A stretch of DNA of 27,082 bases from Chromatocurvus sp964613795 (GTDB lineage: Bacteria > Pseudomonadota > Gammaproteobacteria > Pseudomonadales > Halieaceae): NCBI GenBank assembly GCA_964613795.1, contig CAZTJR010000038.1, forward strand, positions 1 through 27,082, given 5' to 3'. The position numbers and the translations under genes were made by a program. This document shows positions 7,945 to 16,015 of this stretch, one piece after another. Position 1 is the stretch's first letter; every line of letters starts with the position of its first letter. The notes under the pieces were generated by a model, which saw only the letters and a program-made list of their open reading frames with translations, searched no databases and was not told the DNA's origin.

Positions 7945-9326
7945 TGAGTGCGGCCCGACAATCCGCGAGCGACGGCATCATCGCCAGCAGCACCCAGCGT
8001 ATTGTGGTGGGCCTCGGCGATACCGGCCTGTCCGTGGTACGCCACCTGGCGCATCGCGGCGAGCGCTTCGCCGTGGTGGATACTCGCGAGGAGCCGCCGG
8101 GGCTGGCCCAGCTGCGGGATGAATTCCCGGATGTCAGTGTGTTTGCCGGAGAGTTTCCCCAGTCGCTGCTGAACGCGGCATCGGAATTGATCGTCAGCCC
8201 CGGGCTGGCGCCGGATCTGCCCTTTCTGCAGGAGGCCGTCGCCGCAGGCGCCATCATTCGGGGCGATGCCGACCTGTTCGTCGAGGCCGCGCAGGCGCCA
8301 GTGATCGGTATTACAGGCTCGAATGCAAAATCCACGGTCACGGCGCTGGTCGGTACCATGGCGCGCGCCGCGGGCAGAAACGCCGGCGTCGGCGGCAACC
8401 TGGGACCGCCGGCCCTGGATCTGCTGGCAGACGAGCGCGATCTGTATGTGCTGGAACTGTCCAGTTTTCAGCTGGAGCGCAGCGACTCTCTCAATCTGGC
8501 GGTGGCGTGCGTGCTCAACCTGAGCGCCGACCACCTCGATCGCCATGGCAGCATGCCGCGCTACCACCAGGCCAAGCATCGGATTTTCCGCGGCTGCCGT
8601 CATGCGGTTGTCAACTCGGACGATCCCCTGACCATCCCCCCCGGAGGCGACGGCATGCAGGTCAGCGCCTGGCGTCTGCGCGAGCCGGACCTGCACGGTT
8701 TCGGCATTCACCGCGACGATAACGGCACGGAGTGGCTGGCGCGTGGCTTTGACGACCTGATGCCGGTTGCCGAGTTGGCGCTTTCCGGGCGACACAATCT
8801 CGCTAACGCGCTGGCCGCGGTGGCAATCGGCCACAGTGCGGGGCTGCCGATGCCGGCCATGCTGGCTGCGCTGCGCGACTTCCAGGGCCTGCCGCATCGC
8901 TGCCAGCTGGTGGCGGAGCGCGAGGGTGTACGCTGGATCAACGACTCCAAGGCGACCAATGTCGGCGCCGCGAGGGCGGCGATCGAGGGTATGGGGCAGG
9001 GGCGCAACCTGGTGCTGATCGCCGGTGGACGCGGCAAGGGCGGCGCTTTTACCGATCTCAGGCGGCCTGTCGCGGACTGCTGTAAAGCGGTTTTGCTGAT
9101 CGGCGAGACGGCGGGACAGCTCGAGCGTGATCTCGGCGATACGGTTTCGCTGCAGCATTGTGACAGTCTGCAGCAGGCGGTGCAGGCCGCGGCGTCAATA
9201 GCGGCGGCCGGTGACTGCGTGCTGCTGTCCCCGGCCTGCGCCAGCTTCGACATGTTCGGCAATTACGGCGAACGCGGCGATGCCTTTGCCGCTGCGGTGC
9301 GCGACCTGAGCGGGGGGGACGCATGA
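7941..9326 (+). CDS. murD: UDP-MurNAc-L-alanine:D-glutamate ligase MurD
   Basis: MurD adds D-glutamate to UDP-MurNAc-L-Ala in the cytoplasm. The 461 residues include an N-terminal Rossmann-like domain (IVVGLGDTGLSVVRHL, 21-36, and SPGLAPDLP, about 86-94). The ATP loop is TGSNAKST (125-132), followed by a central domain with NLSADHLDRHG and a C-terminal domain with HRCQLV, WINDSKATN and LSPACASFDMFGNYGERG near the end. In the P-loop the usual glycine before lysine (E. coli TGSNGKST) is alanine, read from codons TCG AAT GCA AAA. I recall the same alanine in some Pseudomonas MurDs, so it need not impair the enzyme. The N-terminus is about ten residues longer than in E. coli if the first ATG (overlapping the mraY stop) is used; ATG ATG again opens the frame. 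Confidence 0.96.
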   Translation: MMSAARQSASDGIIASSTQRIVVGLGDTGLSVVRHLAHRGERFAVVDTREEPPGLAQLRDEFPDVSVFAGEFPQSLLNAASELIVSPGLAPDLPFLQEAVAAGAIIRGDADLFVEAAQAPVIGITGSNAKSTVTALVGTMARAAGRNAGVGGNLGPPALDLLADERDLYVLELSSFQLERSDSLNLAVACVLNLSADHLDRHGSMPRYHQAKHRIFRGCRHAVVNSDDPLTIPPGGDGMQVSAWRLREPDLHGFGIHRDDNGTEWLARGFDDLMPVAELALSGRHNLANALAAVAIGHSAGLPMPAMLAALRDFQGLPHRCQLVAEREGVRWINDSKATNVGAARAAIEGMGQGRNLVLIAGGRGKGGAFTDLRRPVADCCKAVLLIGETAGQLERDLGDTVSLQHCDSLQQAVQAAASIAAAGDCVLLSPACASFDMFGNYGERGDAFAAAVRDLSGGDA

Positions 9327-10450
9327 GCGAAGGGCGCAATACGGTCGCTGTCGATCCCCTGCTGCTGCTGTTTGGGGGCAGCCTGGCCCTGCTAGGGCTC
9401 GTGGCCATCACCTCGGCGTCCATCGGTTACGCCGAGCAGAACTTTGCCAACCCCTGGCACCACGCGCAGCGCCACGGTTTTTATCTCGCGGTATCACTCA
9501 TCTGCGCCGTGCTGGTTTACCGCATGCCGTCTATTTTCTGGTATCACACGGCCTGGCTCTGGCTGGTGCTGTCCCTCGCGCTGCTGGCGCTGGTTCTGGT
9601 GCCCGGCATCGGCAAGGACGTCAACGGCAGCCAGCGCTGGTTACCACTCGGCCCTTTCACGCTGCAGCCCTCCGAAGTGGTAAAGGGCAGCAGCATTCTG
9701 TTCCTGTCGGGCTATCTGGTGCGCCAGGAAGCGGTCGTGCGTGAACAGTGGCAGGGTTTCCTGCGGCCCATGTTCGTGCTCGGCGTGGTGGCATTGCTGC
9801 TCCTGTTTGAGCCCGACTTCGGCGCCACCGTGATTGTGCTGGGTACGGCCTTTGGCCTGTTGTTCCTTGCGGGCATGAAGCTGCTGCATTTTTTCATCGT
9901 CGTGGCGCTCAGCATTCTGGGTCTGGCCGGACTGATTGTCACAGCGCCCTACCGCCTGCAGCGCCTGACGGCCTACACCGATCCCTGGGCGGATCCCTAC
10001 GGCAGCGGCTTCCAGCTGGTGCAGTCGCTGATTGCCTTTGGCCGCGGCGAATGGTTTGGCGTCGGGCTCGGCAACAGTGTGCAGAAGCTGTTCTACCTGC
10101 CCGAGGCGCACACCGATTTCGTTTTTTCCATCTGGGCAGAGGAGACCGGGTTCATCGGTGCCCTCAGCTTGCTGGTTCTGGTGCTGCTGCTGGTGCTGCG
10201 CATCGGTGCCATCGGCCGCGCCGCGGCGCGGGCCGGTGATGTCTTCGCCAGCTACGTGTGTTACGGCGTCGCGATGATGTTCGCCGGCCAGGCCTTCATC
10301 AACATGGGCGCAAGCTCCGGCCTGCTGCCGACCAAGGGTCTGACGCTGCCTTTTGTCAGCTATGGCGGCAGCGCGCTGGTAATGAGCGCCTGCCTGCTGG
10401 CGATTGTCCTGCGCATCGATAGTGAGCGCAGGCCGGGAGGCCGGGCATGA
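9323..10450 (+). CDS. ftsW: Septal peptidoglycan glycosyltransferase FtsW (SEDS family)
   Basis: FtsW polymerises lipid II into septal glycan strands in complex with FtsI. The 375-residue polytopic protein has about ten hydrophobic helices. Family motifs are present: GSQRWLPLGPFTLQPSE (102-118), FEPDFGATV (162-170), DPYGSGFQLVQSLIAFGRG (224-242), GVGLGNSVQKLFYLPEAHTD (247-266) and the C-terminal LPTKGLTLPFVSYGGSAL. D265 in EAHTDF corresponds to the essential SEDS aspartate. The start at 9323 (ATGA with the murD stop) gives a short cytoplasmic tail; E. coli FtsW is longer at this end, but Pseudomonas-type proteins are of similar size. It lies between murD and murG as usual, and ftsI six genes upstream supplies the partner. 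Confidence 0.97.
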   Translation: MSEGRNTVAVDPLLLLFGGSLALLGLVAITSASIGYAEQNFANPWHHAQRHGFYLAVSLICAVLVYRMPSIFWYHTAWLWLVLSLALLALVLVPGIGKDVNGSQRWLPLGPFTLQPSEVVKGSSILFLSGYLVRQEAVVREQWQGFLRPMFVLGVVALLLLFEPDFGATVIVLGTAFGLLFLAGMKLLHFFIVVALSILGLAGLIVTAPYRLQRLTAYTDPWADPYGSGFQLVQSLIAFGRGEWFGVGLGNSVQKLFYLPEAHTDFVFSIWAEETGFIGALSLLVLVLLLVLRIGAIGRAAARAGDVFASYVCYGVAMMFAGQAFINMGASSGLLPTKGLTLPFVSYGGSALVMSACLLAIVLRIDSERRPGGRA

Positions 10451-11538
10451 GCGCGCCGCTGATTCTGATTCTTGCCGGCGGCACCGGCGGTCATGTGTAC
10501 CCGGCCCTCGCGGTTGCCCGCGCGCTGGTGGCCCGCGGCTATCGCGTTGAGTGGGTCGGTACCCGTCGCGGGCTGGAAGGCCGTGTTGCGCCCGCCGCCG
10601 GTTTCCCGCTGCATCACCTGCCGGTGCGCGGACTGCGCGGCAAGGGTGCTGTCGATACGCTGCGTGGGCTGTTGGCGCTGCTGGTGTCTCTGGTTCTGGC
10701 TTTCTGGCTGGTGCTGCGCAAGGCGCCCGGCTGCGTGATCGGCATGGGTGGATACGCCTCGGGGCCAGTAGGCCTTGTGGCCCGCCTGCTGCGTCGTCCG
10801 CTGGTGCTGCATGAACAGAACGCAGTGGCCGGCACCACGAACCGACTGCTGGCGCCGCTTGCCTCGGTGCGCCTGGCCGGATTTCCCGGCGCTTTTCCGG
10901 GGCGCCATGGTGGCGACTTCGTCGGCAATCCCGTGCGCGCCGAGCTGCTGGCCACCGCGCGATCACAGCAGTGGTATTACGATGGTTCGCGGCCGCTGCA
11001 CCTGCTGGTGCTGGGCGGCAGTCTCGGCGCCCGCCCGATCAACCAGCTGATGCCCACGGCGCTGCTGGCCCTGCAGGCGGCGGGCTGCGACCCCCTGCCG
11101 AAGGTGTGGCACCAGTGTGGCGATGCCCATGCCGAGGCCACGGCCAGCGCGTATGCCGAGGCCGGACTTGAGGGCGTGCGCTGCGCACCGTTCATCGACG
11201 ACATGGCAGAAGCTTACGCCTGGGCTGACCTGGTGCTGTGCCGCGCGGGTGCGCTGACCGTCGCCGAGCTGGCGGCCATGTCGCGCCCGTCGCTGCTGCT
11301 GCCTTTGCCGCACGCAATTGATGACCATCAGCGCCACAACGCCCTGTACCTGAGCGATCGCGGTGCCGCTCTGCTGTTGTCGCAGTCATCGCTGACAGCG
11401 CAGGGTCTGGCCGAAGAGATTCTTGGCCTGCTGCGCGATCCACAGCGGCTTGCTGTCATGTCGCGCAAGGCCGGTGCCTGCGCCATGCCCACGGCGACGG
11501 ATGCGGTGGTCGAGCGCTGTGAAGAGGTGCTGAAATGA
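10447..11538 (+). CDS. murG: UDP-GlcNAc:lipid I GlcNAc transferase MurG
   Basis: MurG is a peripheral inner-membrane GT28/GT-B enzyme that transfers GlcNAc from UDP-GlcNAc to lipid I, giving lipid II for FtsW. The 363 residues show the N-terminal glycine loop GGTGGHVYPALAVA (11-24) with catalytic-region H16. GMGGYASGPVGL and HEQNAVAGTTNRLL are in the acceptor domain. LVLGGSLGARPIN, then CRAGALTVAELAAM and the conserved segment around DDHQRHNALYL, are in the UDP-GlcNAc-binding C-terminal domain. A hydrophobic stretch near 71-90 (LLALLVSLVLAFWLVL) is the likely membrane-contact patch. The length is near E. coli (355). It overlaps ftsW and murC by ATGA at either end. Confidence 0.97.
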   Translation: MSAPLILILAGGTGGHVYPALAVARALVARGYRVEWVGTRRGLEGRVAPAAGFPLHHLPVRGLRGKGAVDTLRGLLALLVSLVLAFWLVLRKAPGCVIGMGGYASGPVGLVARLLRRPLVLHEQNAVAGTTNRLLAPLASVRLAGFPGAFPGRHGGDFVGNPVRAELLATARSQQWYYDGSRPLHLLVLGGSLGARPINQLMPTALLALQAAGCDPLPKVWHQCGDAHAEATASAYAEAGLEGVRCAPFIDDMAEAYAWADLVLCRAGALTVAELAAMSRPSLLLPLPHAIDDHQRHNALYLSDRGAALLLSQSSLTAQGLAEEILGLLRDPQRLAVMSRKAGACAMPTATDAVVERCEEVLK

Positions 11539-12965
11539 GGGGTGCGAGCGTGCAGCCGATGCCGGAGATGCGCCGTGTGCGCGATATCCACATGATTGGC
11601 GTTGGGGGTACCGGCATGAGCGGTATCGCTGAAGTGCTGGCCAATCTGGGCTATCGCGTTTCCGGCTCAGACCTGCACGACAGCGCCGCAACGGCGCGCC
11701 TGCGTGAATTTGGGGTTACTGTTCACCTGGGGCACCGCGCCGGCAATATCGGCAGTGCCGATGTCGTGGTCACCTCCAGCGCGGTGCCCGCCGACAATCC
11801 GGAGCTGCTGGCGGCGCGGGAAGCCCGCATTCCCGTGGTGCCGCGGGCGGAAATGCTGGCAGAGCTGATGCGCTATCGCTACGGTATTGCGGTAGCGGGA
11901 ACCCACGGCAAGACCACAACCACCAGCCTGATTGCAGCCACCTTTGCCGCCGCCGGCCTCGACCCCACCTTTGTGATTGGCGGGCGTGTTAACAGCACGG
12001 GCAGCCATGCCCAGCTCGGTGCCAGTCGCTTCCTGATTGCCGAAGCCGACGAGAGCGACGCCTCCTTTCTACACCTGCAGCCCATGGTCACGGTGATCAC
12101 CAACATAGAGGCGGATCACATGGATACCTACGGGGGCGATTTCAGCCGCCTGAAGCAGGTGTTCGTGGAGTTTCTGCACAACCTGCCTTTTTACGGCCTG
12201 GCGGTGGTCTGCGTCGATGACCCGATCATCCGCGAGCTACTGCCCGTGATCGGTCGGCCGATCCTCACCTACGGCTTTTCCGCGCAGGCTGACTTTCGCA
12301 TCACCGACCTGGCGCCCGCCGGTCTGCGCACGCGCTTTACCGTGCAGCGACCGGATGACAGCCCGGTGTCGGTTGATCTCGCCATGCCGGGCCGTCACAA
12401 CGCACTGAACGCCGCCGCCGCGGTTGCCGTCGCCACGGATCAGGGGCTGGATGCCGCGGCCATCGCCGACAGTCTGTCGCACTTCGGGGGCGTTGGCCGG
12501 CGCTTCTCCGTTCTCGGCGAACTGGCGCTGGCCGACGGCAGCGTCACCCTGGTGGATGACTACGGCCACCATCCCACCGAGGTAAACGCCACGCTTGCGT
12601 CGGCGCGCCAGGCCTGGCCCGAACGCCGCCTGGTCATGGTGTATCAGCCCCATCGGTATACGCGCACCCGGGACCTGTACGAGGATTTCGTCAGCGTGCT
12701 GTCGGGCTTTGACGCCCTCGTGCTGCTTGAAGTGTATGCCGCAGGTGAACCGCCGGTGAATGGTGCCGACAGTCGCTCGCTGGCGCGCAGCATTCGCCAG
12801 CGCGGTCAGCTGGAGCCCGTTTATGTGCCGGATGCGGCGCAGGTGCCCGGCCTGCTGGCAGATCTGCTGGAGGATGGGGATGTTGTGATAACCCAGGGTG
12901 CCGGCGATATTGCCGGGCTCGCCCGTGAGCTGGCGAGCAATGGCATTCCCGGGAGGCAGGCATGA
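11535..12965 (+). CDS. murC: UDP-MurNAc:L-alanine ligase MurC
   Basis: MurC begins the peptide stem by ligating L-alanine to UDP-MurNAc with ATP. The 476 residues start with a short extension and then PEMRRVRDIHMIGVGGTGMS (10-29), the UDP-binding Rossmann loop. The P-loop is AGTHGKTTTT (121-130). EADESDASFLHLQPM, TNIEADHMDTYGGDF, PGRHNALNAAAAVAVAT, DDYGHHPTEV and QPHRYTRTRDLY follow in order and are nearly identical to E. coli MurC. The N-terminal extension is shorter than in E. coli (491 aa). ATG 11535 overlaps the murG TGA, and the end overlaps ddlB by ATGA. Confidence 0.98.
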   Translation: MRGASVQPMPEMRRVRDIHMIGVGGTGMSGIAEVLANLGYRVSGSDLHDSAATARLREFGVTVHLGHRAGNIGSADVVVTSSAVPADNPELLAAREARIPVVPRAEMLAELMRYRYGIAVAGTHGKTTTTSLIAATFAAAGLDPTFVIGGRVNSTGSHAQLGASRFLIAEADESDASFLHLQPMVTVITNIEADHMDTYGGDFSRLKQVFVEFLHNLPFYGLAVVCVDDPIIRELLPVIGRPILTYGFSAQADFRITDLAPAGLRTRFTVQRPDDSPVSVDLAMPGRHNALNAAAAVAVATDQGLDAAAIADSLSHFGGVGRRFSVLGELALADGSVTLVDDYGHHPTEVNATLASARQAWPERRLVMVYQPHRYTRTRDLYEDFVSVLSGFDALVLLEVYAAGEPPVNGADSRSLARSIRQRGQLEPVYVPDAAQVPGLLADLLEDGDVVITQGAGDIAGLARELASNGIPGRQA

Positions 12966-13891
12966 ATCTGGCGGCACTTCGCGGCGGCTGCGTGGCGCTG
13001 CTCCAGGGCGGCTGCTCGGCAGAGCGCGAAGTATCGCTGAACAGCGGCGTCACAGTGCAGGCGGCGCTCGACGCGGCGGGCTTTCGCGTCCGCGTCGTTG
13101 ATCCGGCCGAGAAAGGCTGGATTGAACAGCTCGGCAATGCCGATTTCGTGTTCAACATTCTGCACGGTCCCGGCGGCGAAGATGGCAGTATGCAGGGGCT
13201 TCTTGAGCACCTGGGCGTGCCCTACAGCGGCTCGGGGGTGCTCGGCTCGGCGCTTGCCATGGACAAGCTGCGCAGCAAGCAGCTGTGGCGTGGTCAGGGT
13301 CTGCCCACCGCCGATTTTGTCGAACTGCACAAGGACAGCGACTGGCAGGGCGTTATCGACCATCTGGGGAAAGTGTTCGTGAAGCCGGTTGGCGAGGGGT
13401 CCAGCATCGGCATGACACCCGCCGCGGACGCCGGCGCACTGGCGGCGGCCTACGGCATCGCCGCGCAGCACGGGCAGCGTGTCCTGGCAGAGCGCTTTAT
13501 TGCCGGCCCCGAATACACGGTCTCCCTCCTCGGGGACCACGCGCTGCCGGTCATCCGCCTGGTGCCGGCCGGGGAATTCTACGACTACCAGGCCAAGTAT
13601 CTGTCGCATGATACCCGCTACGATATTCCCTGCGGCCTGTCCGAAGACGAGGAGCGGGCGCTGGGGACGTTGGCACTGCGCGCATTCCACGCGCTCGACT
13701 GCGCGATCTGGGGACGCGTTGACGTCATGCGTGACATCGCCGGGAACTTCATGCTGCTGGAGGCGAACACCATTCCCGGCATGACGTCCCATAGTCTGGT
13801 ACCCATGGCGGCACGCGCGGCCGGTATCGGTATCGAGGATCTGGTGACGCAGATCATGGGGCTCAGTCTGGCTCGGGGGGGGCACCAATGA
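12962..13891 (+). CDS. ddlB: D-alanine--D-alanine ligase DdlB
   Basis: DdlB makes the D-Ala-D-Ala dipeptide used by MurF. The protein has 309 residues (E. coli DdlB 306) and the ATP-grasp order. SAEREVSLNSG (19-29) holds the conserved glutamate E21. FNILHGPGGEDGSMQGLLE (64-82), YSGSGVLGSALAMDK, FVKPVGEGSSIGM (139-151, with the catalytic serine), GEFYDYQAKY and LLEANTIPGMTSHS, which carries metal-binding residues, follow. The loop before the first motif reads LLQGGCSAERE; E. coli has LLGGTSAERE, so there is a cysteine where threonine is usual. It shares ATGA overlaps with murC and ftsQ and lies in the position it has in other gammaproteobacterial dcw clusters. Confidence 0.97.
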   Translation: MNLAALRGGCVALLQGGCSAEREVSLNSGVTVQAALDAAGFRVRVVDPAEKGWIEQLGNADFVFNILHGPGGEDGSMQGLLEHLGVPYSGSGVLGSALAMDKLRSKQLWRGQGLPTADFVELHKDSDWQGVIDHLGKVFVKPVGEGSSIGMTPAADAGALAAAYGIAAQHGQRVLAERFIAGPEYTVSLLGDHALPVIRLVPAGEFYDYQAKYLSHDTRYDIPCGLSEDEERALGTLALRAFHALDCAIWGRVDVMRDIAGNFMLLEANTIPGMTSHSLVPMAARAAGIGIEDLVTQIMGLSLARGGHQ

Positions 13892-14697
13892 TCGCGCTGC
13901 GGATTGCCAGCGCGTCGCGCCGGAGTCGCGCCAGCGCCAGCCGCCGGCAGCCCGCGCGTCGCGCACCGGACAGGGCAGCGTTTGCGCTGTGGCTGAACCG
14001 CCTGCTGTTGGTCACCGGACTCGCCATTGTTCTGCTTGTCGGCCAGCGTGCCTGGGAAGCGCTCGCGTCGATGCCGGTAGGGCGCATCGCCGTTGTCGGC
14101 ACCCTGGATACCGCCCGGCAGCAGGCACTGCAGTCTGCCGTGCAGAAAGCGCTTGACGGCGGCTTTGTCGCCGCCGATCTGTCGCGGGTACGCGAGGCGT
14201 TGGCAGCGCTGCCCTGGGTGTACAGCGCATCCGTGCGGCGCCGATGGCCGGATACGCTGGCTATTCGCGTGGTCGAGCAGCTGCCCATTGCCCGCTGGGG
14301 CGACAGCGGCTTCCTGAATCACGAGGGCCTGGTCTTTGCCGCCAGTGGCAGTGAGGCGTGGGCGGAGCTCCCCATCATTCACGGTCCCGCCGGTTCGGCG
14401 CGTCGTCTGATGCAGCATTACCAGCGTCTGCACGATCTGCTGGCCACTGCAGAGCTGTCGGTCGCCAGACTCGAACAGGACACGCTCGGTCAGCTGCACG
14501 CCGAACTGCAGTCGGGGCTGCGCATTAATCTGGGAAATGACGATTTTCTGCTGCGCGTGCAGCGCTTTCTCGATCTGTATCGCAATGACCTGGTACAGCG
14601 AGCAGAAGCGGTGGCCAGTGTCGACCTGCGTTACGCCAAGGGTGCGGCGGTGACGTTTCACGAGACGCCGCAGCTCGCCGCCGTGGAAAAGGAATAA
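13888..14697 (+). CDS. ftsQ: Cell division protein FtsQ
   Basis: FtsQ is a bitopic inner-membrane protein that recruits FtsL/FtsB and helps control septal synthesis. The 269-residue protein has an unusually arginine- and serine-rich cytoplasmic tail (residues 1-30, with SRRSRASASRRQPARRAP), one membrane span at about 33-53, and a periplasmic POTRA domain at about 64-132 (VGRIAVVGTLDTARQQAL to DTLAIRVVEQLPIARWGD). The FtsQ beta domain follows and contains GFLNHEGLVFAA. VDLRYAKGAAV near the C-terminus is the conserved end motif. It starts within the ddlB stop (ATGA) and ends 23 bp before ftsA, so it closes the tightly overlapping part of the operon. Confidence 0.95.
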   Translation: MIALRIASASRRSRASASRRQPARRAPDRAAFALWLNRLLLVTGLAIVLLVGQRAWEALASMPVGRIAVVGTLDTARQQALQSAVQKALDGGFVAADLSRVREALAALPWVYSASVRRRWPDTLAIRVVEQLPIARWGDSGFLNHEGLVFAASGSEAWAELPIIHGPAGSARRLMQHYQRLHDLLATAELSVARLEQDTLGQLHAELQSGLRINLGNDDFLLRVQRFLDLYRNDLVQRAEAVASVDLRYAKGAAVTFHETPQLAAVEKE

Positions 14698-14720
14698 GCC
14701 AATGAGGAAACGACGCCAAC

Positions 14721-15953
14721 ATGGCTAATGTAAAAGACAAAGGAATGATCGTAGGCCTGGATATCGGGACGTCCAAGGTCGTCGCCATTGTCGGCGAGAC
14801 CGATTCGGACGGGCGCATCGAAATCGTCGGTATTGGCTCGCACCCCTCCAAGGGCATGAAGAAAGGCGTCGTCGTCAATATCGAGTCCACGGTGCAGTCG
14901 ATACAGCGCGCGGTAGAGGAAGCCGAGCTGATGGCCGGCTGTCAGATACATTCGGTGTTTGTCGGCATTGCGGGCAGCCACGTGCGCAGCCTCAATTCCC
15001 ACGGCATTGTGGCCATTCGCGATCGCGAGGTAGTGCTGGCCGACGTGGATCAGGTGCTGGAGGCAGCGCGGGCGGTCGCCATCCCCGCCGACCAGAAGGT
15101 TCTGCACATTCTGCCGCAGGAATACGTGATCGATAATCAGGAAGGCATCCGCGAGCCGCTGGGCATGTCCGGCGTGCGCCTGGAGGCGAAAGTGCACCTG
15201 GTGACCTGCGCAGTGAACGCGGCGCAGAACATCGAGAAGTGCATCCGTCGCTGTGGCCTGGAGGTCGAGGAGGTCATTCTTGAGCAGCTCGCGAGCAGCT
15301 ATGCGGTGCTCACCGAGGACGAGCGTGAACTCGGCGTCTGCCTGGTGGACATCGGCGGCGGCACCTCCGATATCGCGGTATTCACCGAAGGCTCTATCCG
15401 CCACACCGGCGTGATCCCGATCGCCGGCGATCAGGTGACCAACGATATTGCGATGGCATTGCGCACGCCGTCGCAGTACGCCGAGGAAATCAAGATCAAG
15501 TACGCCTGTGCACTGACCCAGCTTGCCGGCGCCGACCAGACCATCAAGGTGCCGAGCGTGGGCGATCGCCCGCCGCGGGATCTGTCGCGGCAGTCGCTGG
15601 CCGAGGTGGTCGAGCCGCGCTATGACGAATTGTTCACCCTGGTGCAGGCGGAGCTGCGCCGCAGCGGCTATGAGGATCTCATTCCCGCGGGCATTGTTCT
15701 CTGCGGTGGCACCTCGAAGATGGAAGGGGTGGTGGAACTGGCGGAGGAAATCTTTCACATGCCGGTGCGCGTCGGTTATCCGCACGCGGTGCAGGGCATG
15801 GCAGACATTGTGCGCAATCCTATCTACGCCACGTCGGTGGGCCTGCTGCACTACGGTTTTCAGCATCCGGGCGAGGCGCCGCGAAGCGCCGCGACGGGGA
15901 CAGGCGCAGGCTGGTGGGCGCGTCTGCGCGCCTGGTTAAGCAGTAATTTCTAA
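14721..15953 (+). CDS. ftsA: Cell division protein FtsA, actin-like FtsZ anchor
   Basis: FtsA binds ATP, polymerises, tethers FtsZ to the membrane and signals to FtsQLB/FtsWI. The 410 residues contain the phosphate-1 loop GLDIGTSKVVAIVGE (12-26), the FtsA-specific 1C subdomain (about 85-165), the phosphate-2 motif VDIGGGTSD (209-217), VPSVGDRPPRDLSRQSLAEV (272-291) and the adenosine motif IVLCGGTSKMEG. The last 15 residues (GWWARLRAWLSSNF at the very end) form the amphipathic membrane-targeting helix. ATG 14721 gives MANVKDKGMIVGLDIG; GAGGAAA (14704-14710) is the SD, with rather long spacing. It is about ten residues shorter than E. coli FtsA (420). A 62-bp spacer separates it from ftsZ. Confidence 0.98.
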   Translation: MANVKDKGMIVGLDIGTSKVVAIVGETDSDGRIEIVGIGSHPSKGMKKGVVVNIESTVQSIQRAVEEAELMAGCQIHSVFVGIAGSHVRSLNSHGIVAIRDREVVLADVDQVLEAARAVAIPADQKVLHILPQEYVIDNQEGIREPLGMSGVRLEAKVHLVTCAVNAAQNIEKCIRRCGLEVEEVILEQLASSYAVLTEDERELGVCLVDIGGGTSDIAVFTEGSIRHTGVIPIAGDQVTNDIAMALRTPSQYAEEIKIKYACALTQLAGADQTIKVPSVGDRPPRDLSRQSLAEVVEPRYDELFTLVQAELRRSGYEDLIPAGIVLCGGTSKMEGVVELAEEIFHMPVRVGYPHAVQGMADIVRNPIYATSVGLLHYGFQHPGEAPRSAATGTGAGWWARLRAWLSSNF

Positions 15954-15975
15954 GCACGACTTTTGTAGTAGAGGT

Positions 15976-15992
15976 GTCGCGTGCTGCGCGAC
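15976..15992 (+). promoter_or_regulatory. Hairpin in the ftsA-ftsZ spacer
   Basis: GTCGCG (15976-15981) and CGCGAC (15987-15992) form a perfect 6-bp stem with the loop TGCTG. Only TTT follows, so it is not a convincing intrinsic terminator. It ends 10 nt before the strong ftsZ SD and may influence processing or stability of the ftsZ mRNA (inference). Confidence 0.5.
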
Positions 15993-16002
15993 TTTCATCA
16001 AC

Positions 16003-16009
16003 GGGGAGA
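16003..16009 (+). promoter_or_regulatory. Strong Shine-Dalgarno of ftsZ, fixes the start
   Basis: GGGGAGA (16003-16009) lies 6 nt before ATG 16016. An upstream in-frame start at 15974 would add 14 residues with no FtsZ similarity, so it is rejected. Confidence 0.85.
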
Positions 16010-16015
16010 AAGACT

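Noticed and set aside
7842..9158. 438-codon minus-strand frame opposite murD
   Set aside because: A shadow of murD, with glutamine/arginine/histidine-rich composition and no motifs.
9641..10966. 441-codon minus-strand frame opposite ftsW and murG
   Set aside because: The composition (Arg, Gln, Ala, Pro) is that of reverse-complemented coding sequence; the genes on the plus strand are unmistakable.
14702..14728. Eight-codon mini-ORF overlapping the ftsA start (ATG AGG AAA ... TAA)
   Set aside because: Its ATG overlaps the ftsA SD and nothing supports its translation; chance occurrence is likely.
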